From Rhodoluna sp. (GTDB lineage: Bacteria; Actinomycetota; Actinomycetes; Actinomycetales; Microbacteriaceae): a DNA stretch of 11,768 nucleotides. Below the pieces are notes generated by a model. It had not been told where the DNA came from, did no database searches, and saw nothing but the letters and a program-made list of their open reading frames with translations. Of this stretch, positions 1-7,013 are shown in pieces. The stretch covers positions 1 to 11,768 of the forward strand of contig JAPLAJ010000097.1 in the NCBI GenBank assembly GCA_026393335.1, written 5' to 3'. The first letter of the stretch is position 1. Each line of letters opens with the position of its first letter. A program made the translations under genes and the position numbers.

Positions 1-254
1 GCAGTTGCTGCCTGCGCTGGCGGGACCATACCAATCATCTGAATGTAGCCACCCAGTGGAATAGCTTTGATTCCGTACTCTGTATCCCCCCTCTTTCTAG
101 AAAAGAGTGTCGGCCCAAATCCAACCATGTATTTAGTGACTTTTACGCCAAACAGTTTTGCAGGAAGTAGGTGGCCAATCTCGTGCAGTGCAATTGACAA
201 TGCCAAACCAAGTAATAGAAAAAGCCATCCGCTGATGTTGTTTATGAACTCCAT
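1..254 (-). CDS. Site-2 zinc metalloprotease (M50, RseP/Rip1 type), 5' part only
   Basis: Reading the minus strand from an ATG at 254 gives 84 complete codons that run off the left edge, so only the N-terminus is present. The protein begins with a hydrophobic helix (about residues 9-23) that leads directly into the zinc-binding, catalytic HEIGH motif at residues 24-28 (HExxH; H24, E25 and H28). It continues with the family's typical GVKVTKYMVGFGPTLFS segment (36-52) and the IPLGGYIQMIGM stretch (65-76). Members of this family are inner-membrane intramembrane proteases. In mycobacteria Rip1 cleaves anti-sigma factors and other membrane proteins; that role is known for the family and not shown here. 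The gene starts 36 bp after dxr on the same strand, the usual actinobacterial dxr-rip1 order, so the two are probably cotranscribed. An AGG about 10 bases upstream of the ATG is a modest ribosome binding site. The second zinc ligand and the PDZ domain lie outside the window. Confidence 0.9.
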   Translation of the reverse strand, partial: MEFINNISGWLFLLLGLALSIALHEIGHLLPAKLFGVKVTKYMVGFGPTLFSRKRGDTEYGIKAIPLGGYIQMIGMVPPAQAAT

Positions 255-290
255 TTGTCTAACCTAACTAAGTTGACTGACATTGAGTTC

Positions 291-1382
291 TTAACTTCTT
301 TGAGCTATCAGTTGATTAGCAGTTTCTCTAGCCCACAGTTCTGCTTCTAGAACAGATTCCAAAGTCATCTCAGCAGAAGGTGTGTGAAGTCCGACTACCT
401 CTTCGATGATTTCTAGTATTTCGGGGAAAGCAATCTTGCGATCGTGGAAAGCGTCAACAGCCTGCTCATTAGCAGCGTTGTATGCCGCTGGGAAGGTAAG
501 ACCTGCCGAACCGACCTGTCTTGCAATCTTTACGGCTTTGAAAACTTCTTCATCCAGCGGTTCAAAAGTCCAGGTGTGTGCTTTTGTGAAATCAACTGGT
601 GGGGTTACATCATCAATTCGATTAGGCCAGGTCATACCTAAAGCAATCGGTAGTTTCATATCCGGTGGTGAGCATTGAGCGATTATCGACCCATCGATGA
701 AACTAACCATTGAATGAACAACAGATTGCGGATGCACTGTTACATCAATTCTTTCGAACGGTATACCAAATAGTAAATGAGCCTCAATAAGTTCTAAACC
801 TTTATTGACCATGGTTGCTGAGTTAGTGGTTACTACTCTTCCCATAGTCCAAGTTGGATGCTTTAGTGCTTGCTCCGGTGTTGCAGCTTTCAACTGATCT
901 GAACTAAATCCTCTAAATGGTCCACCAGAGGCGGTCAAAATTAGTTTTGCAACTTCCTTGGCATCGCCTGCAAGCAAACATTGGGCCAGAGCCGAGTGTT
1001 CTGAATCAACAGGAACAATTTGTCCTGGAGCTGCAGCATCGGTGACCAGCCTTCCGCCAACTATCAATGATTCTTTATTAGCCAAAGCAAGTCGCTTACC
1101 TGTTCTGAGTGTGGCTAAGGTCGGGGCAAGCCCAATGGATCCAGTAATACCGTTGATAACAACATCGGCATCTATGTTCTCGACCAGCTCAGTTGCAGCA
1201 ACAGCACCAACTACAACATTCTTCTCAGGAACGGAAAACTTAAGGCCTTGCGCAGCTAATAAGTCTTTATTTGTGTTACCGGCTAAGCCAACAACCTTGA
1301 ACTTATCTGGATTTGCTTCGATAATCTCCAGAGCCTGAGTACCAATAGATCCGGTACTGCCGAGGATGATTATCTTCTTCAT
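291..1382 (-). CDS. dxr: 1-deoxy-D-xylulose 5-phosphate reductoisomerase
   Basis: This cytoplasmic enzyme converts DXP to 2-C-methyl-D-erythritol 4-phosphate with NADPH and is the committed step of the MEP isoprenoid pathway. The 363-residue protein shows the NADPH-binding GSTGSIG at residues 8-14, ANKES at 101-105, the metal-binding PVDSEHSA at 124-131 (D126, E128), SGGPF at 152-156, HPTWTMG at 175-181 and NSATMVNKGLELIEAH at 187-202. In the last motif N193, K194 and E197 match E. coli N227, K228 and E231. The reading frame is open up to a possible start at 1505, but similarity begins at the ATG at 1382, and the 41 extra residues look nothing like a DXR N-terminus. At 363 residues it is somewhat shorter than the usual ~390; the loop after residue 40 appears trimmed. 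A GGAG lies just upstream of the ATG with very short spacing. It precedes the rip1-like gene and is divergent from gabT, with 85 bp between the starts. Confidence 0.97.
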   Translation of the reverse strand: MKKIIILGSTGSIGTQALEIIEANPDKFKVVGLAGNTNKDLLAAQGLKFSVPEKNVVVGAVAATELVENIDADVVINGITGSIGLAPTLATLRTGKRLALANKESLIVGGRLVTDAAAPGQIVPVDSEHSALAQCLLAGDAKEVAKLILTASGGPFRGFSSDQLKAATPEQALKHPTWTMGRVVTTNSATMVNKGLELIEAHLLFGIPFERIDVTVHPQSVVHSMVSFIDGSIIAQCSPPDMKLPIALGMTWPNRIDDVTPPVDFTKAHTWTFEPLDEEVFKAVKIARQVGSAGLTFPAAYNAANEQAVDAFHDRKIAFPEILEIIEEVVGLHTPSAEMTLESVLEAELWARETANQLIAQRS

Positions 1383-1454
1383 AACTCCATCTTGCCATCT
1401 ACCCAGTAAAACTCTGACTTGTACGGCCTTCTGGCTAGATAAATAGAGCAGGCG

Positions 1455-1460
1455 TAGAAT
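1455..1460 (+). promoter_or_regulatory. Candidate -10 box of gabT (leaderless transcript)
   Basis: TAGAAT fits the actinobacterial -10 pattern TANNNT. It ends 7 bases before the A of the gabT ATG at 1468, so transcription would start at or next to the start codon. No clear Shine-Dalgarno sequence is seen in the expected place. No good -35 box stands at 16-18 bp upstream, which is common for such promoters in actinobacteria. Confidence 0.5.
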
Positions 1461-1467
1461 TAGAAAC

Positions 1468-2793
1468 ATGACGATTGAACAGAAAAGACATCTGGTTACT
1501 GCCATCCCAGGACCTAAATCTCAGGCCCTTCACAAACACCGTTTAGAGCATGTAGGTCACGGTGTTGGTACAACACTTCCTGCCTACATGGATTCCGCTC
1601 ATGGAGCTATCTTGGTTGACGTAGATGGCAACCAGTACATCGACATGGGTTCAGGTATTGGTGTTACAACTATTGGTCACACCGATGAGGGCGTAGTTGC
1701 AGCTGTTTCAGAACAGGTAGCAAAACTAACTCACACACTTTTTACCGTTACTCCATACATGCCTTATGTTCAGGTTTGTGAAATCTTGAACCGCAACATG
1801 CCTGGAAATTTCGTCAAGCGCTCTGCTTTGTTCAACTCAGGTGCAGAAGCAGTTGAAAATGCCATCAAGCTAGCTCGTAAATTCACTAAGCGTAACGAAA
1901 TTGCGGTATTCGATCACGCTTACCACGGTAGAACCAACCTAACTATGGCGATGAACTTCAAGAACATGCCTTATGCAGATGGTTTTGGTCCTTTTGCTGG
2001 AAACGTTACCCACGTACCAATGTCTTACCCATTCCATGACCCAGAGGGCATGACTGGAGAAGAAGCAGCTACTCGTGCAATCAACTACATGGAAAAGCGC
2101 ATTGGCGCAAACAACTTTGCTGCGGTAGTGATCGAGCCGATTCAGGGTGAAGGTGGATTTATCGTTCCAGCACCAGGCTTCCTAAAGACTCTAAGTGCTT
2201 GGACCCATGCCAATGGCATCGTTTTGGTTGCTGATGAAGTCCAGGCCGGTATGGCCAGAACTGGTAAGTGGTTTGCAACTAACCACGAAGAAGGTTTTGA
2301 ACCTGATCTAATGACAATCGCTAAGGGTATTGCCGGTGGTATGCCTATCTCAGCTGTTGTTGGTAGAGCAGAAATCATGGACTCTTCACACCCAGGTGGA
2401 ATTGGTGGAACCTTCGGAGGTAACCCAGTTGCAGCAGCTGCAGCCATTTCTGTTCTAAAGCAGATTGAAGCTGGTGGAGTTTTGGAGAAGGCTCAGCACA
2501 TCGAATCTGTAATGATGCCTCGACTTCTAGAGATGAAGGCTAAGTACCCAGTCATTGGTGACGTGCGCGGACGTGGAGCGATGTTAGCAATTGAGTTTGT
2601 AAACCCAGGTACTAGAGTGCCAAACTCTGCTGCGGTTGATGCTGTTGTGAAGCATTCACACACAAACGGTGTAGTTATCTTGAATGCTGGAACCTATGGC
2701 AACGTAATCCGATTCCTACCCTCACTTGCAATCAGCGATGAACTAATCCATGATGCACTTGATGTTGTTGAAGCCGGTATCGCCAACCTATAA
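1468..2793 (+). CDS. gabT: 4-aminobutyrate--2-oxoglutarate aminotransferase (GabT), class III, PLP-dependent
   Basis: This cytoplasmic enzyme moves the amino group of GABA to 2-oxoglutarate, giving succinate semialdehyde and glutamate. The 441-residue protein is full length for actinobacterial GabT. It shows the PLP-phosphate motif NSGAEAVE (123-130), the DHAYHGRT segment (149-156), the VIEPIQGEGG stretch (221-230), the cofactor-ring acid in ADEVQAG (D256 with E257), the Schiff-base lysine K286 in TIAKGIAGG, and the GGTFGGNP loop (313-320). The AMNFKNMPYADGFGPFAG segment (161-178) is typical of GABA transaminases. The start is set by the family N-terminus and by the -10 box just upstream; there is no convincing ribosome binding site. 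It leads a two-gene unit with the next aminotransferase, 20 bp downstream. Nearby polyamine import and aminobutyraldehyde dehydrogenase genes fit the last amino-transfer step of putrescine breakdown. Other omega-amino acids such as beta-alanine could also be substrates. Confidence 0.93.
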   Translation: MTIEQKRHLVTAIPGPKSQALHKHRLEHVGHGVGTTLPAYMDSAHGAILVDVDGNQYIDMGSGIGVTTIGHTDEGVVAAVSEQVAKLTHTLFTVTPYMPYVQVCEILNRNMPGNFVKRSALFNSGAEAVENAIKLARKFTKRNEIAVFDHAYHGRTNLTMAMNFKNMPYADGFGPFAGNVTHVPMSYPFHDPEGMTGEEAATRAINYMEKRIGANNFAAVVIEPIQGEGGFIVPAPGFLKTLSAWTHANGIVLVADEVQAGMARTGKWFATNHEEGFEPDLMTIAKGIAGGMPISAVVGRAEIMDSSHPGGIGGTFGGNPVAAAAAISVLKQIEAGGVLEKAQHIESVMMPRLLEMKAKYPVIGDVRGRGAMLAIEFVNPGTRVPNSAAVDAVVKHSHTNGVVILNAGTYGNVIRFLPSLAISDELIHDALDVVEAGIANL

Positions 2794-2813
2794 ACAGAAT
2801 CAGGACGATTCAA

Positions 2814-4172
2814 ATGCACTCATATGCAAATAGAGAAAAACTAGCGCAACTTTTTGCAGATGAGGTCGCTCTCTTTATAAAGAAACATCCTGAATCAGCC
2901 AAACTCCATGAAAGTGCTAAGAGCGCTCTTATGGGTGGAGTGCCAATGTCTTGGATGTCTAAATGGCCAGGCCCCCATCCTGTTTATGTATCGAAAGCTA
3001 AAGGCTCAAGATTCACAGACGTTGATGGCATCGAATACGTTGACTTTTGTCTAGGTGACACTGGGGCTATGGTTGGTCACTCCCCTGATGCTTCTGTCAA
3101 AGCTATTGCTGAGCAGCTAGGCAAAGGCATTACCTTGATGTTGCCAACAGCTGATGCAGCTATTGCAGCTCAGACTCTCTCTGATCGATTTGGTATGCCT
3201 AAGTGGCAGTTCACCTTGACTGCTACCGATGCCAACCGTCACATCTTGAGATATGCAAGACACATCACTGGTAAGCACAAGGTAGTTGTTCATGATTACT
3301 GCTACCACGGCACAGTTGATGAAACCTTTGCTGTCTTAGATGATCACGGTAAGACAGTAAGCCGTGAGAACAACATTGGTCCTCAGGTTGACCCAAGTGA
3401 AACAACTATTGTTGTTCCTTTCAATGACCTAGACGCAGCTGAAGCAGCATTTGCTACCGGCGAGGTAGCAGCCATGCTGATTGAACCAGCTATGACAAAC
3501 ATAGGAATTGTTCTGCCAGAACCGGGCTATCTTGAAGGCCTTAGAGAGCTTTGCACCAAATACGAAGTAATCCTTATTCACGATGAGACACACACTCTAA
3601 GTGAAGGTCCTGGCGGTATGACCGCTCGTAGGCATCTGCACCCAGATGCAGTTGTCCTAGGCAAAACAATTGGTGCAGGTATTCCTGCAGGAGCATTTGG
3701 TATGAGTGCAGAGCTAACTACAAGAATTCAGAAGAGCTTGCACCTTGAACACATCGATGTTGGTGGTGTTGGTGGAACCCTTGCTGGTAATGCTTTATCT
3801 ATGGCGGCTATAGCTGCAACCCTTACCAAAGTTCTAACCCCAGAGGCGTTCAAATCTATGGAAGCGCTATGTGATGTTTGGACTAAGAATGTTCAGGATT
3901 TGATCACTAAGTACGGAGCTCCTTGGCAGGTAAGTCAACTAGGTTCTCGTGCAGAGTATTCATTCAGATCTGAAGCACCTAGTAATGGTAGACAAGCAGC
4001 AGATGCTGATGACTTTGAGTTACAGCAGTATCTTCACATTCACGCTCTAAACCGTGGAATCTTGATGACACCTTTTCACAACATGGCTCTAATGTCACCA
4101 GCCCACACGATTGAAGATGTTGAAAGACACCGAGCTCACTTCGAAGAAGCTCTAATTTCCTTATTTGCTTAG
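2814..4172 (+). CDS. Class III aminotransferase of the HemL-like branch, possible putrescine/diamine aminotransferase
   Basis: This is a PLP-dependent fold-type I enzyme of 452 residues. It has the shared core KGSRFTDVDGIEYVDFCLGDTG (63-84), CYHGTVDETF (163-172), the cofactor acid in HDETHT (D257), the Schiff-base lysine K284 in LGKTIGAGIPAGAFG, and GGVGGTLAGNAL (317-328), all closest in style to glutamate-1-semialdehyde aminomutase. However, the usual phosphate-binding SGTEA is replaced by TATDAN (136-141), and the N-terminus carries about 45 extra residues. It is therefore unlikely to be the haem enzyme. No haem gene lies nearby, whereas GabT, a polyamine importer and a PatD-like dehydrogenase do. 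I infer that it may deaminate putrescine or a related diamine to 4-aminobutanal. This rests on context and not on recognised substrate residues. The ATG follows a weak AGGA (spacing about 9). The stop codon overlaps that of the convergent potC-like gene. Confidence 0.72.
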   Translation: MHSYANREKLAQLFADEVALFIKKHPESAKLHESAKSALMGGVPMSWMSKWPGPHPVYVSKAKGSRFTDVDGIEYVDFCLGDTGAMVGHSPDASVKAIAEQLGKGITLMLPTADAAIAAQTLSDRFGMPKWQFTLTATDANRHILRYARHITGKHKVVVHDYCYHGTVDETFAVLDDHGKTVSRENNIGPQVDPSETTIVVPFNDLDAAEAAFATGEVAAMLIEPAMTNIGIVLPEPGYLEGLRELCTKYEVILIHDETHTLSEGPGGMTARRHLHPDAVVLGKTIGAGIPAGAFGMSAELTTRIQKSLHLEHIDVGGVGGTLAGNALSMAAIAATLTKVLTPEAFKSMEALCDVWTKNVQDLITKYGAPWQVSQLGSRAEYSFRSEAPSNGRQAADADDFELQQYLHIHALNRGILMTPFHNMALMSPAHTIEDVERHRAHFEEALISLFA

Positions 4173-4969
4173 TGCTTCTTGAGAAGCATGCGACGCTTGC
4201 GTTCGCCGTTTATCTGGGTAGCTAGCACAATCAAAATTGCCGCAATAAACACAGCACTACCGATTACGTTCGCTTCTGCTGGTACACCTCTAGCGGCAGC
4301 TGTGTATACATAGCGAGGGAAAGTCATTTCAGATCCTGCGTTGAAGTTAGTGATGATGAAATCATCAAAACTCAAAGCAAAGGAAAGTAGCGCCGCTGCA
4401 GCAATACCTGGCAGTAGCAGTGGGAAAGTTATCTTCCAGAACACCTGTCTTGGGTTAGCGTAAAGATCTTTACCCGCTTCTTCCAGAACTGGGTCTAGGC
4501 TGGCAACTCTTGCCTTTACTGTGACAACAACAAAAGAAAGGCAGAACATCACGTGAGCCACAATGATTGTGCCAATACCTTTTTGCACACCTAAGTTAAA
4601 GAACTGTGAAGCAAGTCCCGCTCCTAGGACTACCTCAGGGGTGGCCATAGGTAAGAACAAGAGCAAGTTGATTGATCTGCGGAACTTGAAACGGTATCGC
4701 ACCAACGCAATAGCAATCATTGTGCCAAGAGCGGTAGCTGCAACCGTTGAAACAACACCAATCAGAACTGAGTTACCAAAAGCTTCACAAACACCTTCAC
4801 GCTGACAAACATTGGTCCACTTATCGAAAGTAAAGCCACGCCAAATCAGGTTCGTCTTCAATGAATCATTGAATGAGAATGCAAAAGTGTAAACGATAGG
4901 AATTAGTAGATAAATGAATGCAAGCAATGCATACAGCGGGAATGTGAGTTTACCTAAACTGAGTCTCAT
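4169..4969 (-). CDS. potC: PotC-like polyamine ABC transporter permease
   Basis: This integral membrane subunit forms, with the PotB-like partner, the channel of a spermidine/putrescine-type importer. The 266-residue protein starts with a membrane helix (about 9-32) and has further hydrophobic segments near 67-90, 100-120, 132-152, 185-205 and 234-252, giving six in all. The EAA loop that docks on the ATPase is at 163-190 (EEAGKDLYANPRQVFWKITFP). The FDDFIITNF segment (201-209) is characteristic of PotC. An extracytoplasmic loop carries two cysteines (C55, C61). Its ATG shares one base with the preceding stop (TAATG), so translation is coupled. It is the last gene of the operon, and its TAA overlaps the TAG of the facing aminotransferase gene. 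No terminator follows. Confidence 0.9.
   Translation of the reverse strand: MRLSLGKLTFPLYALLAFIYLLIPIVYTFAFSFNDSLKTNLIWRGFTFDKWTNVCQREGVCEAFGNSVLIGVVSTVAATALGTMIAIALVRYRFKFRRSINLLLFLPMATPEVVLGAGLASQFFNLGVQKGIGTIIVAHVMFCLSFVVVTVKARVASLDPVLEEAGKDLYANPRQVFWKITFPLLLPGIAAAALLSFALSFDDFIITNFNAGSEMTFPRYVYTAAARGVPAEANVIGSAVFIAAILIVLATQINGERKRRMLLKKH
4173..4188. repeat. Perfect palindromic hairpin at the convergent gene junction
   Basis: TGCTTC-TTGA-GAAGCA forms a 6-bp perfect stem with a 4-base loop. It begins directly after the aminotransferase stop codon and lies within the last codons of the potC-like gene. No U-run follows on either strand, so it is not a standard intrinsic terminator. It could cap the 3' end of the plus-strand mRNA, but codon constraint or chance is also possible. 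Confidence 0.4.
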
Positions 4970-5883
4970 TAGAGTAGGTCCTCCGTTCCGGATTTCTTAA
5001 CGTAGCCTGCAACCAAAATCAGGATTGCACCCATTAGTAGCACCGATAGTGCAGATGCAGATGGATAGTCATTGATCTGAAGATAGTTAGCTTCAATTAC
5101 GTTACCAAGCATCGCCGTTGAGCTTGAACCTAGGAAGTCTCCCGAAGCGTTAATGTAATCACCGGCTATAGGAATAAAGGTAAGAAGTGTTCCAGAAATA
5201 ATGCCGGGCATTGAAAGTGGCAAAGTTACTTTTCTAAATACCTTTGAAGGAGATGCATAAAGATCTGAACCAGCCTCTAAATATCTGGTGTCTAGTCTTT
5301 CCAACGAAGTGTAAAGAGGCAAAGTCATAAATGGAATGAAGTTATAGGTCAGACCGAAGATAACCATGAAAGGTGTGCCAACTACATACTGGTCAGCTTC
5401 AAGAAGACCCGTATCTTGAAGTGTTGTAACAATCCAAGATTCATTTGAGAAAATCTGCTTCCAAGCCAAAGTTCTCAAAAGGAAAGAGATAAAAAATGGA
5501 GCAATAACCAAAGTGAGCATTAGTTTTTGCAACAGTGGATAAGGCCTAGCCTTTACTCCAATGAAGTAAGCCAGAGGGTATGAAATCAGTAAAGCAAGAA
5601 TGGTCGCAATTAGTGCATAGCTAAATGAGCGAAACATGTGTGGAAAGTATTCCGTGATTACAAGAAAGTAGTTGTTAATCTCAAACGCTGGAATGTAGTC
5701 GCCAATGCCGCCATATGGATCTTGTGCTTGCAGTGAAACCATTATCAAAGCAATTAGCGGAGTGAGGAAGAAAGCTCCCAGATAAGCAAGTCCAGGTGCA
5801 AGTAGCGCAATGACTACTCTTCCTGTTTTCTTTGGCTTTGAAGTGCCATTTGACTTGGTTGAACTGAAAGCTGCGAAAGCCAT
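4969..5883 (-). CDS. potB: PotB-like polyamine ABC transporter permease
   Basis: This is the second membrane subunit of the importer, 304 residues long. A basic, serine-rich cytoplasmic leader of about 22 residues precedes the first helix (about 24-50). Further hydrophobic segments lie near 86-110, 121-140, 168-190, 222-241 and 277-294. The EAA loop is EAGSDLYASPSKVFRKVTLP (203-222). The motif AGDYINASGDFLG (240-252) matches the PotB/PotH subfamily. The ATG at 5883 lies 5 bp after the ATPase gene's stop, and the 3' end overlaps the PotC-like start by one base. Substrate specificity cannot be read from the permease; it is set mainly by the binding protein. Confidence 0.9.
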   Translation of the reverse strand: MAFAAFSSTKSNGTSKPKKTGRVVIALLAPGLAYLGAFFLTPLIALIMVSLQAQDPYGGIGDYIPAFEINNYFLVITEYFPHMFRSFSYALIATILALLISYPLAYFIGVKARPYPLLQKLMLTLVIAPFFISFLLRTLAWKQIFSNESWIVTTLQDTGLLEADQYVVGTPFMVIFGLTYNFIPFMTLPLYTSLERLDTRYLEAGSDLYASPSKVFRKVTLPLSMPGIISGTLLTFIPIAGDYINASGDFLGSSSTAMLGNVIEANYLQINDYPSASALSVLLMGAILILVAGYVKKSGTEDLL

Positions 5884-5888
5884 GGCTT

Positions 5889-7013
5889 TTAGGCCGCTTC
5901 GCCAGTGTTTGGAAGATCTGAAAGACCAAAGCTGTGTTCAACAGACCAAGAAATCCATACCTTCTCACCCAGTTCGGTTACCGGTGACTTACCAATATTT
6001 TGCGCGAAGACGGTGATGTTGCCAAGCTCTGGTACTTCAATTAGGTACTGATTGCTCACACCGGTGAAACGTATGTCGATGATTTCACCAGGGCCGATGA
6101 TGTTGGTTGATGAGCTAGCGGCCGGCTTCTTGTTTGTGAAAGTTGCCTTTTCCGGTCTGAAACCAATTGCAATCTTTCCTGTGTGCTTTTCAGCTCTAGT
6201 TTTAGGAACAGAAATTTTGTTTCCTGCAACTTCAATGCTCACAGAGTTTGCTGAAGTTGATTCGACTTCACCAACAAGAAGATTTGACTGGCCCAGGAAC
6301 TTAGAAACGAAAACAGTTTTAGGTCTGTCGTAAAGCGCTTCTGGTGCACCCATCTGCTCGATACGTCCCTTGTTCATAACCGCAACAGTGTCAGCCATGT
6401 CCATAGCTTCTTCTTGGTCGTGAGTTACGTGCAAGAAGGTAAGTCCTACTTCCATTTGAATTGCCTTGAGTTCAATCTGCATTTCACGACGCAGTTTTAG
6501 ATCCAATGCACCTAATGGCTCATCAAGCAAAAGCAATGATGGCCTGTTAACCAAAGCTCTTGCTAGTGCAACACGTTGCTGCTGACCACCAGATAACTGC
6601 TGTGGCTTGCGGTCAGCTAGGTGAGCTAGCTGAACTAGGTTCAGTGCTTCCTTTGCTTTGACTAGTGGCTCATCAATTTTTCTCTGACGCAATCCGAACG
6701 CTACATTTTCCAAAACATTCATGTGTGGGAAAAGAGCGTAAGACTGAAACACCGTGTTTACTGGTCGCTCGTGAGGCTTAGTCTCAGTTTCGTCTTCACC
6801 GCCAATAAAAATCTGTCCGGAGGTAGGAGTTTCCAAACCAGCGACAAGTCGAAGAGTCGTTGTTTTACCGCAACCAGAAGGACCTAGCAGAGCAAAGAAC
6901 TCTCCCGCTGGGACATGTAGATCAAGTTCTTCGATCGCCGTAAAACCAGGAAACTCTTTGCGGATCTTCTTTAGTTCTAAATCAGCTCCGCGGGCAATAA
7001 ATTCCTTTGCCAC
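5889..7013 (-). CDS. potA: PotA-like ABC transporter ATP-binding protein (spermidine/putrescine type)
   Basis: This cytoplasmic subunit hydrolyses ATP to drive polyamine import through the two permeases. In its 374 residues the nucleotide-binding domain is intact: Walker A GPSGCGKTT (44-52), Q-loop Q90, signature LSGGQQQR (140-147), Walker B LLLLDEP (160-166), D-loop ALD (169-171) and switch H198. FRPEKA (285-290) begins the C-terminal TOBE region, as expected for PotA/FbpC-type ATPases. The start is a GTG at 7013 that shares one base with the TAG stop of the binding-protein gene (TAGTG), so translation is probably coupled. No strong ribosome binding site is present. Genes of this type are hard to separate from iron or thiamine importers by the ATPase alone; the assignment rests on the neighbouring PotD- and PotC-like proteins. 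Confidence 0.92.
   Translation of the reverse strand: MAKEFIARGADLELKKIRKEFPGFTAIEELDLHVPAGEFFALLGPSGCGKTTTLRLVAGLETPTSGQIFIGGEDETETKPHERPVNTVFQSYALFPHMNVLENVAFGLRQRKIDEPLVKAKEALNLVQLAHLADRKPQQLSGGQQQRVALARALVNRPSLLLLDEPLGALDLKLRREMQIELKAIQMEVGLTFLHVTHDQEEAMDMADTVAVMNKGRIEQMGAPEALYDRPKTVFVSKFLGQSNLLVGEVESTSANSVSIEVAGNKISVPKTRAEKHTGKIAIGFRPEKATFTNKKPAASSSTNIIGPGEIIDIRFTGVSNQYLIEVPELGNITVFAQNIGKSPVTELGEKVWISWSVEHSFGLSDLPNTGEAA

Noticed and set aside
958..1338. 126-codon open frame on the plus strand opposite dxr
   Set aside because: It mirrors the dxr codon pattern, has no start signal and no recognisable domain.
1383..1505. N-terminal extension of dxr up to a start at 1505
   Set aside because: The 41 extra residues do not look like a DXR N-terminus, they would overlap the start of gabT, and homology begins exactly at MKKIIILGSTGSIG from 1382.
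2142..2447. Open frame on the minus strand opposite gabT
   Set aside because: It is an antisense shadow of a well-conserved gene, with low-complexity composition and no recognisable motif.
2814..4172. Annotation as glutamate-1-semialdehyde aminomutase (hemL)
   Set aside because: The fold and several motifs agree, but the SGTEA motif is replaced, the N-terminus is longer, and there are no haem genes nearby.
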